From: Phellopilus nigrolimitatus
Lineage: Eukaryota; Basidiomycota; Agaricomycetes; Hymenochaetales; Hymenochaetaceae
Assembly: GCA_021029095.1 (NCBI GenBank)
Contig: JAJOHG010000014.1
Location: forward strand, 186,001-250,000
Direction: 5' to 3'
DNA: 64,000 nt
Shown: in pieces, positions 12,774-23,002 of the stretch
Layout of the letters: each line of letters begins with the position of its first letter
Numbering within the stretch: the first letter of the stretch is position 1
Notes under the pieces: generated by a model
Told to the model about the DNA's origin: nothing
Seen by the model: the letters and a program-made list of their open reading frames with translations, nothing else
The model's database searches: none
Position numbers and translations under genes: made by a program

Positions 12774-14041
12774 ATGTCCTCCGAAACCAATCTCCCCCTT
12801 CCACCACCCCCAGGACTTAACTACATCGCGGCAATACAACCGTCGTTAACTTACATTTTAGTCATGACACCCTTAGGATCTATGATAGTGCCAATTGTCA
12901 TCCTTCTGGTCTTCTTCTCGACCTCTGCCTCACGATCTCAACCTGTATTCTACCTCAATGTCTTCGCATGCCTCATTGGAGTGGTGGAGTGTATCCTGAA
13001 TGCGGCTCTCGAAGTCAAAGAAATTCTCCATCCAACAGAGGAAATTTCACAGTCATTTTTTCTCGCGACCATAGGAAGCGTTGCCCTTTCACCTGTCATT
13101 GTCGACTCGATCCTTCTTACACGAGTCCTGGCATTCTACCCGGCCCGGGGATATACACCAATGAAGCGTATCCAGGTGCTTATTTTTCCGGTTTTCGTGA
13201 AGTGCGGCAGGCTTGTCGCCGTTATCTTGTACCTCCACAAGTTCACTGTGGAATCCAAAAATCTCGGCAGCGTCCTTCTTGTCGGAGAGGTTATCTGGTT
13301 CAGAAACCCTTACAGCCTGACAGAGTGGACGCTTCAAATGGTTGATAATACGTACGTTTTAATTTTCTAAGCAATCGAACGAGTCCTCAATATTTGCGCC
13401 CCTTCAATCTTCAACAGTTACTCGTCGCTTTTCTTCCTATACAAGCTACGGCTTTTTAATCAATTCGGAAGATCCGGCTGGGTAAACAGACATCGTATGT
13501 GCACATTCTGAAACACATCTGTCTCACAGAAATGAAACTAAGATGTTTTGTTTCAGCGACTATGCTCTCCCGAATTCGCGGGCTCTTTTACATAGCCCTA
13601 GGAAATTTCATATTTCCTATCATATTCAATGTCGCTCAAATTGTGCTCGTCACATCCGACCATTCGTTTATCAACGGCTCGTATCTGCTTATGATAAACA
13701 ACTACGTCTCCATTATCGGAGTCGTCTTCGCGACGATCTGGACGTCAGGGAGCTCCTGGAATCGTTCGACGTTTGGAAGCACTGGTTCGACTTGGAACCA
13801 GGAGAGTGACAGGCTGGACACTGCACAACACTTCTCCGGCAGAACGAAACAGGCCCATACTGTCCGGCTTCCTAACACGCATCTTTTACGGCGTGCACCA
13901 AGTCCGCACCTCCTGCCAAGAGTAAGCGAAGGTGATGATGGCTCCAGGCTTGGAAAGAATATTCGGATTGGTGATGGAATCGAGTCCGTAAGCTCTCTGA
14001 ACAAGGCGGATAGGAGCCTGGCGGATCTGACTTTCGCATGA
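12774..14041 (+). CDS. Multi-span (about 7 TM) membrane protein, receptor-like, function unknown
   Basis: Three exons: 12,774-13,351, 13,418-13,494 and 13,557-14,041. The spliced protein is about 380 residues. It starts MSSETNLPLPPPPG, has a short outside segment, then hydrophobic spans (SMIVPIVILLVFF, VFYLNVFACLIGVVECIL, LSPVIVDSILLTRVLAFY, a span around VFVKCGRLVAVILYL, IRGLFYIALGNFIFPIIF, YVSIIGVVFATIW). The C-terminal tail of about 90 residues is hydrophilic and Ser/Thr-rich. The topology resembles basidiomycete 7-TM receptor-like proteins with the LLRVLAxYP type motif, here LTRVLAFYPARG. No ligand or G-protein contact can be assigned. No domain is recognised with certainty, so a receptor role is inference. 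Confidence 0.72.
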
Positions 14042-14407
14042 AAGGTCCGGTTTTTTAATAACTTATAGTCCTTATATAGCGGTTTAGGAAGTTCTTAAAG
14101 ACTAGCGATATTGTACCAGGACCTGTATTTATACAAATCTGCTCGATAACACGTAGAGTCAAGTGGAGAAGTGTTAAATAAATCGAGAAAAACGATCGCA
14201 TGACGAATCACATTGTATGAGTACAAAAAGTACATAAAGGACGTTTGAACTTTTTTTCCTTTTGTGCAAGAACAAGTCATAGCATGGCAGAGCTACAAGA
14301 AACAAGATAACGATAGCAAGTCGAAAACACTGCCCAAGAAAAGTACAAGAATATCTGCCTAAGAAAGTATAATCGAAGAACAGCTACTGCATGACTGAGA
14401 AGAAGAT
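14042..14407. other. Convergent 3' flanks
   Basis: A short AT-rich spacer between the membrane protein gene (+) and the SET-domain gene (-), which converge here. No gene seen; probably the two terminator/polyadenylation regions. Confidence 0.5.
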
Positions 14408-15810
14408 TCACTTCTTTCGCTGGCCCCAGCACGGAATTGAGGTCGGATCACCCAGCCAACGAACCCAGTCCTCGCCAGTCAAGTACCCGTGGCCGTCTAT
14501 TTCTATGATGCGCTCCGTGCGCGCAGCCGACTCGGCCCACTTCTTAAATTTATTTTCGTCCCCAATCACGGCATACGCAGCCGCAATATACCGGTCCAGG
14601 TCTGCCCGATACTCGCTCAGTCCCTCCCGACCGAGGCACAGCGAGCACTTCTCGAGCGTGTCGATGAATTTCGACCACGGCTGCTCCGGATTACCTATCC
14701 ACTTGCGCCATGTCTTCTCCGCGTTGCAGACAGTGGTTCGAATCTTTTCGCGGAGCTCATCGCTTTTCTTCGACGCAGATGGGGGTACTGCGCAGTACGC
14801 GCACTTGCAGATGAAGCCGTACGCGGACTCAAGCTCCGCCCGCCGCTTCGCACGCGACTGGAGCTTGGAAATATACGAGATTGTGATCTCCTCATTGGCG
14901 GCTATGTCACGTGAGGCGCGCAATTCCATGTGAAGATTCTTGGAATTGAAAGCCCAAACGGCGTTTGGTCCACAACTGGTTTTACAGGTTAAAACGAACT
15001 TTAGTGAACAAAGCATAAAGTACCTATGGTTGCATCTCGCGATTTCAAGACAAATACCCGCGTACGTTGGGAATGCGTATGATTGCGGGAAGTTGCATTT
15101 CAAGGTGTTCGTCATGATCTTTCCGGAGAGCTCGCTTTGTCCGGTCTTGGCTTTGCAGTTCGAAAGCCCATTTACGCGCCGTTGTTCTTCCTCAGGAAGG
15201 ATAGAGAGTAATATATCGAGACAACTGTCGAGTTTATCTGAGAGCCGCCAGGAAAAACAAGAGGGATCATGATTACAGGCCGCTCGACCACGATCGTCTC
15301 GGCCATGGCGATGTTTCGTGTCGCGAACATGCCAAGCCCGGCATTCGGAGAAGGAGAGATGCGATATGGGCGGGGAAGGGGCGTCGGTGCGTCTAGTGGG
15401 CCCCAATCATATGCGGCGGGGAACTGCTTCATGAGGTCCGAGTGGATCAACCACGAACAGAAGATCTTGCTCTTTTGGGTGTTCGGAATTCTCACCGCGC
15501 ACATGCGGATGGAAGTTGCCGGTCCTTCAGAGATACCCATACGATCCAGCTTTTGCCAGACGGCCTCGATACTGGTCTCGACTTCGATCACTGTGCCGAG
15601 CTGGAAAGGAATATCCTTTGCGGCCGTTTTACGCACGTCGGGCTTCGTCTCAATGCTGGGTTTGTCCGGTTTTAGCTCCCGATTTTCGGAGGATGACACA
15701 GCATTGTCTTTGCCTTCCTTCGCAGGAACGGTTGAAGAGAGGGTGGGTGTACCAGCGGTCGTGGCCTTTGTTCCAAGCGCGTTCGGACGGTTGAGAAAGC
15801 CGCGCTTCAT
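14408..15810 (-). CDS. SET-domain (SMYD-like) protein with a probable frameshift
   Basis: A putative protein lysine methyltransferase. From the ATG at 15,810 (MKRGFLNRPNALG) the frame encodes a linker and then the SET start GLGMFATRNIAMAETIVVER. Near 15,245-15,265 the coding signal shifts to another frame (LDILLSILPEEEQRR, GLSNCKAKTGQSE) with no intron that repairs it. After the intron at 15,023-14,976, the core reads RCNHSCGPNAVW (the NHSC.PN cofactor motif), then EEITISYI with the catalytic Tyr, and a post-SET Cys cluster FICKCAYC. The C-terminal helical part ends at 14,408. The most likely reading is a one-base frameshift, making this a recent pseudogene or a sequencing error. The 5' end is also uncertain: an exon-like stretch near 15,880-15,975 does not join in phase. 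It is divergently placed to REV1. Confidence 0.68.
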
Positions 15811-16535
15811 GTCTAGTAGGCGTGCAAGAGAGACGTCGTAGGTTTCTGCAGATAGATAATTGAGATGAGCGAGTACTGCCACATACCTCGCGTGCTAAAC
15901 GATTAGCAGAGTTCTTGGAGTTAGACTCGGCGCGCTTTTTACGAACGACGGTTGAGCTCAAAGGAAAATGTATTTCGGGCTGTAAAACCAGAAGTGATCA
16001 AAGCAATCGTAGAAGATGTGTACTTATACGCACTTACTGAATATTTTTGATGTTTTTGACGTTGCAGGGCGCAGTGATTCGACGATAAGGTTGAAATGAG
16101 ACTTTAGGCAATGCTCGAAGCGCGTCACTATAAGATCGGTTATTGTCACGCTTGGTCAGCCATCAGTCACGACGTGTCTTGAGCGCAAGTTGACTTTCGA
16201 CGATGACCACTTACATTGAGGGGAGGCAATCCCTGCCAAAAGAGTCTGCACGCTTTGTAATCTGACAAATGATCGGCACTTCCCAAATTAAGAAATTTTG
16301 GTGGCAACAATTTACAGATGGCCAACTTAATGCAATTCAGCCACTCCTTGCTGATTTTTATTCTTTTAAAGTCATAGAACTGTATTTTAAGGCTATACAT
16401 ACAATAATCACTTGATATAATGTAGCTTGTTTCTGAGGAAAGACTTATAGCAAAGAAAAGAGCAGGAGGAGAGTGCATTTTCGGCTGACACGTGACCTCA
16501 GCGCGCAGGAATGCCCGCGCATACATGCAAACGCG
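15811..16535. other. 5' flank of the SET gene, possible upstream exon
   Basis: On the minus strand, 15,975-15,890 is open (LSSTVVRKKRAESNSKN) and bounded by a good acceptor and a good donor. Joining it to the SET frame is out of phase, so it is either 5' untranslated sequence or part of a decayed gene. The rest of the interval shows no gene. Confidence 0.4.
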
Positions 16536-16804
16536 CAGAACGAGTTTTTGAGCTCAATTCTCATCCTTTTTGCACGATTTAAGCTGGAAAATTCTCGGGT
16601 GATATGGGGCTGGGAGGTCTTTGTTGTCGATTTTTTAATTTCGTCCTCAAAGTGTCAGAACAAACATGTAAGACCCCTGTTCTGACACTTTGAGGACGAA
16701 ATTAAAAAATCGACAACAAAGACCTCCCAGCCCCATATCACCCGAGAATTTTCCACTTTAAATCGTGAGAAAAGGTGGAGAATTGAGCTCAAAAAATTGT
16801 TCTG
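16536..16804. repeat. Foldback element: inverted repeat with about 125-base arms and a 17-base loop
   Basis: The left arm (16,536-16,661) and right arm (16,679-16,804) are reverse complements with few mismatches, centred on a 17-base loop at 16,662-16,678. Arms start CAGAAC and contain the words GAGCTCAATTCTC and GATATGGGGCTGGGAGGTC. No open frame and no obvious target-site duplication is seen. It could form a long hairpin in DNA or, if transcribed, a double-stranded RNA. It lies about 115 bases upstream of the REV1 start and so inside its promoter region. Best called a foldback-type MITE or a palindromic duplication. Confidence 0.85.
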
Positions 16805-16920
16805 TAACATTTCTTTCACTCAAGAGCCGCAAAATGTCCGTTTTTGGTAATACTTGCCAGCCTCATCGATTGTCGATCGGGTCTCGTTGTTTACACCACT
16901 GAAAGAAATGCCGATTCACA

Positions 16921-19794
16921 ATGACAACACTCGGCGAAACGTCTTCTTTTTCCGACCTCTTTAATCAAGACGAGCCTGAATTTCTGGAGGCTCTGCGCAC
17001 TACAGTCTTTCCAGGTGATATTCCCGTGGACAGTAGTTGTGGGCGAAAGCGCCAACATTCTGGAGATCGTGAGGTGCTATCGAAACTTTCTCAGGAATTC
17101 GTCAAGAAGCTATCACAGGCCTCAACGACTTGTGGAGACGAGTCAGGCAACGAGGAACAAACTGGTGGTAGAAAAAAGCGCATGAAGACATCTGTAGAAC
17201 CCGATTTCGTTGAAGGTTCGTCTCGGAATCAAGAACAAGATGATATCCGACGTTTCGATGAAGTCCGTTCCGAGAAACAATCTAAAGCAAATCCTCTTCC
17301 GATTTACTCCACTGATCCAACCTCTCTCAAAGACGCGTCACGCGTCCCTAACTACGCTCCGTACAAGGCCAACGAACACGCAGAACGGCTTATGCAAGAT
17401 GCTCATTTCCGTACGGCTCATACATCTGCTGGCGGCTCCGATTTTATCGATGGCTTCTACAAGAACTCACGCCTCCATCACCTCAGCACCTGGAAAGTTG
17501 AGCTGCGAGCCCTCGTCGCGGAGGCGCAAGAACGCGCAGATAAGGAATTCATTCAGGGAGATGGAGGTGAAGGTGGTGTGGGGACTGTAGCAGATGATGG
17601 AGGAGACGGTGGAGACGGACTGGTGGGCAAGGTGAAAGCAGATACGGGCACAAGCATGCGCGGGAATGCATTTCAACTGTTGCGCTCTCCGAGTAAAGGA
17701 AAGGAAAAGGCGCGAGAACAGGACGAGAGTGTGATCATGCATTGTGACTTTGATTGCTTCTTCGCTTCCGTTGGGATCCTTACGCGGCCTTATCTCAAGG
17801 ATCAACCAGTCGTCGTCTGCCATTCTCAGGCCTCGCAGGGAGAATCGAGCACGAGTGAGGTCTCTAGTGCTAACTATAAGGCAAGGGATTCCGGTATCAA
17901 AGCTGGTATGAGGTATGTCTCCAGCAAATTGTCTCGGACGGCTATTTGATCTTTCTCCAGTTTGCAACAGGCTCGAAAACTCTGTCCATGCGTTGTCACG
18001 GTCCCTTACGAGTTCGAAAAGTACGTATTCAGTCATACTTTGGCGTCCAGTTCTAAAGTATTTGCAGGTACAAGAAAGCCTCTTTACAGCTGTACACGAT
18101 CCTCTTGTCGTACGCGGATGATCTTCAAGCTGTTTCCGTTGACGAGGCACTCATTGACGTCACAACCGCCGTGAAGAATATGCCTTCGTCTCCAGGCAAA
18201 CGCTACGACCCCGCCAAAACCTTTGCAGAAATGTTACGTGCCAAGATCAAGGAAAGCACGGGCTGCGATGGTAATGCAACATACCACGTTTACCAGTCCA
18301 TGCTTATTCATTATATCATAGTGTCCATCGGTATTTCACACAACATCTTGCTCGCGCGCCTCGCGACACGCAAGGCGAAGCCCGCAGGGTCATACCACCT
18401 CAAACTCGCGGACCTTCAGAAGTACATTGAGCAGTGAGTCACGGACGCGTCAAGATTCATTTGCAAACGCGTACTTAAAGGCGTACGTTAGTGTATGTGT
18501 TGATGAATTGCACGGTTTCGGACGCGCAACACGCGAAAAAGCGCTGGAGAAGCTCGGCGTGGCAACGCTCGGTGAACTCGCGAAGAAACCGAGGAGTGTG
18601 TTGTGTGATGCACTCGGAAAAACGACCGGCGCAACGTTGTACGACGCGGTACGCGGAATTGATAACCGTCGTCTTGAGTCGGATAAGGCGCGTAAGTCGG
18701 TGTCCGCGGAAATCAATGTGAGTAGGAACTGAAGCTGGTCACATGACGATGCTGACTGGCAGTTTGTAGTACGGAATCCGCTTTGAGAACAGCGAGCAGG
18801 CACAGGCGTTCATGTTCCAGCTCGCTGAGGAGGTGGCCAGGCGACTCAGTGAGATTGAGATGCGTGGGCGGTCGCTGACGCTCAAGATCATGAAGCGTGA
18901 CCCTGACGCCCCCGTTGAGCCTCCGAAGGTAAGCGTTTATTCGTCTTTCTGCGAGTTCAGTAAATTGAGGTCATCCAGTTTCTCGGACACGGTTGCTGCA
19001 ACATCTTTAATAAACAGGCAAACCTCTCTTCGGCAGATGGGCGTGCGACGAGCGACGCGCTCGTCATCGGTCAGCAAGCCTGGCGCCTCCTAAAGAGCGT
19101 CGCGTTTGATCCCCGGGAGCTGCGTGGCATTGGCATCCAAATCCAGAAGCTCGAGAAGGCGACACAGTCGAGTGAGCTTGGTCAATTGAAGCTAGATTTC
19201 AAGCCGAAGAAGGTGGCGAAAGAGGCAAAAGAGGCTAAGGGGAGACCCGACATCGCACTTACTGTTCAACCAGCATCATCTCCCGACTTCGACTCGGGAC
19301 CAACTCAACCCACGCAGGCCTCAAACCTTGCCCTTCCTTCGTTCTCGCAGGTGGACCGCAAGAGTTTCGAATCGCTTCCGGTGAATTTACGCCATGAGAT
19401 CACGAAGGAATATAGCAGGCGATCGGCGTCTCCTGCGCTTTCCGGGATCGGCGACAGCGCGCCCTCGCTCTCGCCGCCAAAGCGCAAGACAACTGACAAG
19501 GGCACGCCGCTGGGGCGCATTACACAGGCACTCGCACCGCGCAACCGCACGGGGTCCGGGCTCTCTTCTGCGAGCGCCGCCGCGGTGCAGAAGCACAATA
19601 TTTTTGAGCGCTGTCAGGTGCAGAAGGAGACGCGCGGGACGAAGGTTGAGGTGACACGTGCGGAACTCGCTCGGCTCGGAATTGATGCGCGCGTGTTCGC
19701 AGAGCTTCCGGCGGAGCTGCAGCTCGAGCAGCTCGCGAGCGTGCGGTTTGCGCGGTCGTTCAAAGGGAAGGGATCGGATGTACTGAAGAAGTAA
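16921..19794 (+). CDS. REV1: REV1-type Y-family DNA polymerase (dCMP transferase) lacking BRCT and C-terminal domain
   Basis: A nuclear translesion polymerase that inserts dCMP opposite damage. Seven exons: 16,921-17,912, 17,961-18,020, 18,068-18,270, 18,322-18,433, 18,492-18,717, 18,770-18,928 and 18,979-19,794. The REV1 signature FYKNSRLHHLSTWK is at about residues 180-193. The palm reads MHCDFDCFFASVG with its metal-binding Asp, and the second catalytic site is LQAVSVDEALIDV. Then come SIGISHNILLARLATRKAKP, the helix-hairpin region ELHGFGRATREKALEKLG, and the little finger ending GHGCCNIFNKQ. Two ubiquitin-binding-motif-like segments follow (FESLPVNLRHEI and FAELPAELQLEQL). The N-terminal 180 residues show no BRCT domain, and the protein ends just after the second motif, without the roughly 100-residue domain that binds other polymerases and Rev7. 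No downstream exon could be found. Confidence 0.88.
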
Positions 19795-20259
19795 AGTTAG
19801 AAAGTAATTCACTAAGTTATCTTATTATCATGTATCCTTACCAATTATATTGCTCAATGTTTTTTTTCTATAGTTGTTCGTTCAGAGTTCTATGTTAACC
19901 TTGTACATGGGGCTATGCAAGCACTTCTGAGCTCTCCAGAAAGCGTTCAACAGACGATTCGTGGCATGCGCAGTCGAACTCCTCGGACTGTTCGGCGTTC
20001 GCCGTACCATTTTTTAGAAGCACGAGTTATTTATGCACCATTCTTCACTTACATTGAGGACGCTTGTATAAAATGGTGCTGGCCCCGAAATAACCACGTA
20101 ACTTTCCCACCCTTGTGACTTCGTTGATCAACGGCGTTTCGTGGGATTTCCTCATACGAGATGGACATGAAGCAACCATCAGATTCATTCGAACTCTCCG
20201 TGCACTTATAAAGAGAGGGTGTCCGGTCTCGCCTTACGGTATTTGCACGACCTGGAACC
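19795..20259. other. REV1 3' flank and GMC 2 promoter region
   Basis: Non-coding and AT-rich just after the REV1 stop, with a T-run near 19,860. The rest should be the promoter of GMC 2. No specific motif recognised. Confidence 0.5.
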
Positions 20260-22355
20260 ATGTGGCCCTTCTCTACGCCATACCCCGAGGTTGCATGCCA
20301 ATCTCTAGCAAAAGAATATGATTATATCATAATTGGTGAGTCGCCGGTTCCTTCTCATCCTCGACGTCTCCGGAAGGCGCTCACTCCTTTTGTGGAGGCG
20401 GAGGAACCACTGGCTGCGTTCTCGCCAACCGTTTGAGCAGCGATCCCACGGTCTCCGTTCTTCTCATCGAGAGAGGTGTTGCCGAAAACACCTGGGCATC
20501 TCACGTTCCGCTTTTCTCCACGGACTTCGACTCTGTAGGCGATAGAACGTACAGGCGAAACAGTCTTCCCCAGAAATACGTTGGGGACAAGACACAGGAG
20601 CTTCTCAGCGGAAATGTGCTCGGCGGCACCTCGAGGATCAACTCGATGCTGTACACTCGTGGTATTGCTGCGGAGTTCAATGCGTGGAGTGCTGCAGGCA
20701 GAAAGGGCTGGAGCTACGAAGAGGTTCTACCTTTGTTTAAGAAGTCACAGCGTAGTTTGGTTAGCAATGCCGGGCCTGAGAGTGGGCGGAATGGTACGTG
20801 TCTAGGATGCTTTCGTTGGCTAAATCACTAACCTGTTTAATTACAGGTGAATGGACCACTCGGACCCATGATCGAGCATATTTTACATCCACGACTCGGT
20901 TAGATCTTCTTCTTCAGAATCATAGATGTTTTTTCGACTTCTTTTTCACTTCAGAGTTTTTGAAGCGGGGAAAAAGCTTGGACTTCCCTACATTGAGGAC
21001 GTCAACTCGTCCAGCAGTCCGGCTTTCGGGTGCGCCAAGTCACATTTCACGCTCAACGAAAAAGGATATCGTCAATCGACATTCGCCACGTTTCTTCCGG
21101 CCGAGCTCGTTCACTCACGCAAGACCCACCTAACTGTCTGCACTGGAACGATGACAACAAAAATAGAAATCAAAGCTGGTCCAGACGGTAGTCCGCGTGC
21201 CGAAGGCGTCTATCTTCAACCCGTGTCCACACGTTCACCTACTTACTACGTCCCCGCGAAACGGGAGGTAATTCTGTGCTGCGGCCCTCTCGGAAATCCG
21301 CAGGTTCTTCAACTGAGGTTCGTTTGCATGCCAGCATTCATACTTTCGTGATGCTTAAAGAGACACATAAAGTGGCATTGGCCCCGAAGATCATCTGAGG
21401 TCCTTAGGCATTCCGGTTATGAAGAATCTACCAGGAGTGGGATGCCATCTTGTATGTTTTTAGCTCGCTTCGTTCTCTTTGTCAATAATCCTTAGTTCAA
21501 CACACTCTTTTTAGCAAGATCATATTGCCGTGCCGATTGTCTATCATGTCCCCATGAGTGACTCGCTCGTAAATCTTGAGAAACGACCCCTCTCTTTCAT
21601 CCGAGAGTTTTTCGAATACATGATTTTTGGGACTGGTCTGCTCCTCTCACCTGTCTTAGCGCTGAGCGTATTTGCAAAATCAGACCTGCTGGACGCGCAA
21701 TCACACTTGCGTGCAAGTTCACAGCAGACGGACGCACGAGACCCGGAAAATCTACCCGACATTGAGATCATGCCTGTGAGTCACTTCTGTTGTTTTAGGC
21801 ATTCAATCGCTCAAATACTGACGGTATCGCATTCAGATACCTTATGATTGCACTGGACTGCCTTTCGACAAGACTCAGGGCGCGTTCAGCTTCCTCAATG
21901 TGGCTCTTCGCCCCCAATCCACGGGCACTGTTCGCGTCATGTCCAGTAATCCCAGCGAACCCGTCGAATGCGAACTCAATTCGCTATCGACACCTCAGGA
22001 CTGGAAGGTGATGAGGGCGTCTCTTCGACTGTCACTAGCGCTCGCCAAGGAATTGCGTGCGAGTGGTTATCCGATGACAGACTCCCGCGTCCCCGCCAGT
22101 GAGTCGGACGAAGACCTGGACGCTCATATCAAGAAATGGGGAAGGACGACCTACCATTATTCGTCGACGTGTCGAATGGCGCCCGAGGATGACCCGGCGC
22201 CGGGTGTCGTCGATGACGAGCTCCGGGTCCATGGAGTGTACGGTCTACGCATCGCGGACAGCAGCATCTTCCCCAAAATCATCGCCACGCATCTCCAAGC
22301 GCCGTCTGTCATGGTAGGCGAAAAGTGTGCAGAGCTGCTACAGGGAAGTCATTGA
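20260..22355 (+). CDS. GMC oxidoreductase 2, paralogue of the 6.6-kb gene
   Basis: FAD-dependent alcohol oxidase/dehydrogenase of the glucose-methanol-choline family. Seven exons: 20,260-20,335, 20,398-20,793, 20,847-20,898, 20,955-21,317, 21,373-21,451, 21,515-21,775 and 21,837-22,355. Exon 2 (396 bases) and exons 3-6 match the first GMC gene in length, and splice phases agree throughout. It starts MWPFSTPYPEVACQSLAKEY, has the FAD motif IIIGGGTTGCVLANRL, VLGGTSRINSMLYTRG, CGPLGNPQVLQLSGIGP, GVGCHLQDHIA and the active-site TYHYSSTCRMAPEDD with IIATHLQAPSVMVGEK. Both active-site His are kept. The coding frame is intact, so both copies are probably functional. The pair arose by duplication and is now separated by P450, membrane protein, SET and REV1 genes. 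Confidence 0.92.
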
Positions 22356-23002
22356 GGTCGTGTCGTTTGTGAAATCGCATCGCGTTATAACCTTCCCCCA
22401 TGTTGCTTAATAAAATGGCCTCCTTTGAGTTCTTTGAGCTCAAGAGACGTGCGAAGTCAGCGCTAAGTTCATGAAGCCGTCACTAGCTTTCCGCTCGACG
22501 GTGCAGACCGGTATTCACTCAGCAGAATGCAGTAGCGGCTTGCTTTCATCAACAACCGCCGGTGAAGTCCGTGAACGGCCACTAAAGTTGAACATTTTCG
22601 ATTTTCACGATTTCATCCACATGCTAAAGGGCTTATCCACATGTGCTAAAGTTTTCAAATAGTGTAGGAAGGCACGAACCTCAACGAATGACCATTCCCT
22701 TCTTTCTGTGCAATGTTTTTCCTACTCAAAATGATGGGGTCGAGCGCATATGTGACGTACAAATAGTTTTTAAAAACAAAAAAAAAGTAATATCTCCTGA
22801 ATGCGCTCCCTAAAATCCATTCAGACCCAGGACTAGTCTCACAACCAGCGTACTGGACTCCTATTTGTTGATGGGTAACGCTTTCCAGGCGGATTTCAGG
22901 AAGAGGTAAATCTGTGTGGCCAAAGTCATCAGAATCGTACGCACTCGTTGAAATCAAAAAAAAGGAAGAGAACTTCGTACATATGGATTATGACACTGAA
23001 TT
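22356..23002. other. Convergent 3' flanks of GMC 2 and F-box-like gene A
   Basis: Non-coding. A short A-run occurs near 22,780-22,790, and near 22,622-22,650 the phrase TCCACATG.GCTAAAG is repeated twice. No gene recognised. Confidence 0.5.
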
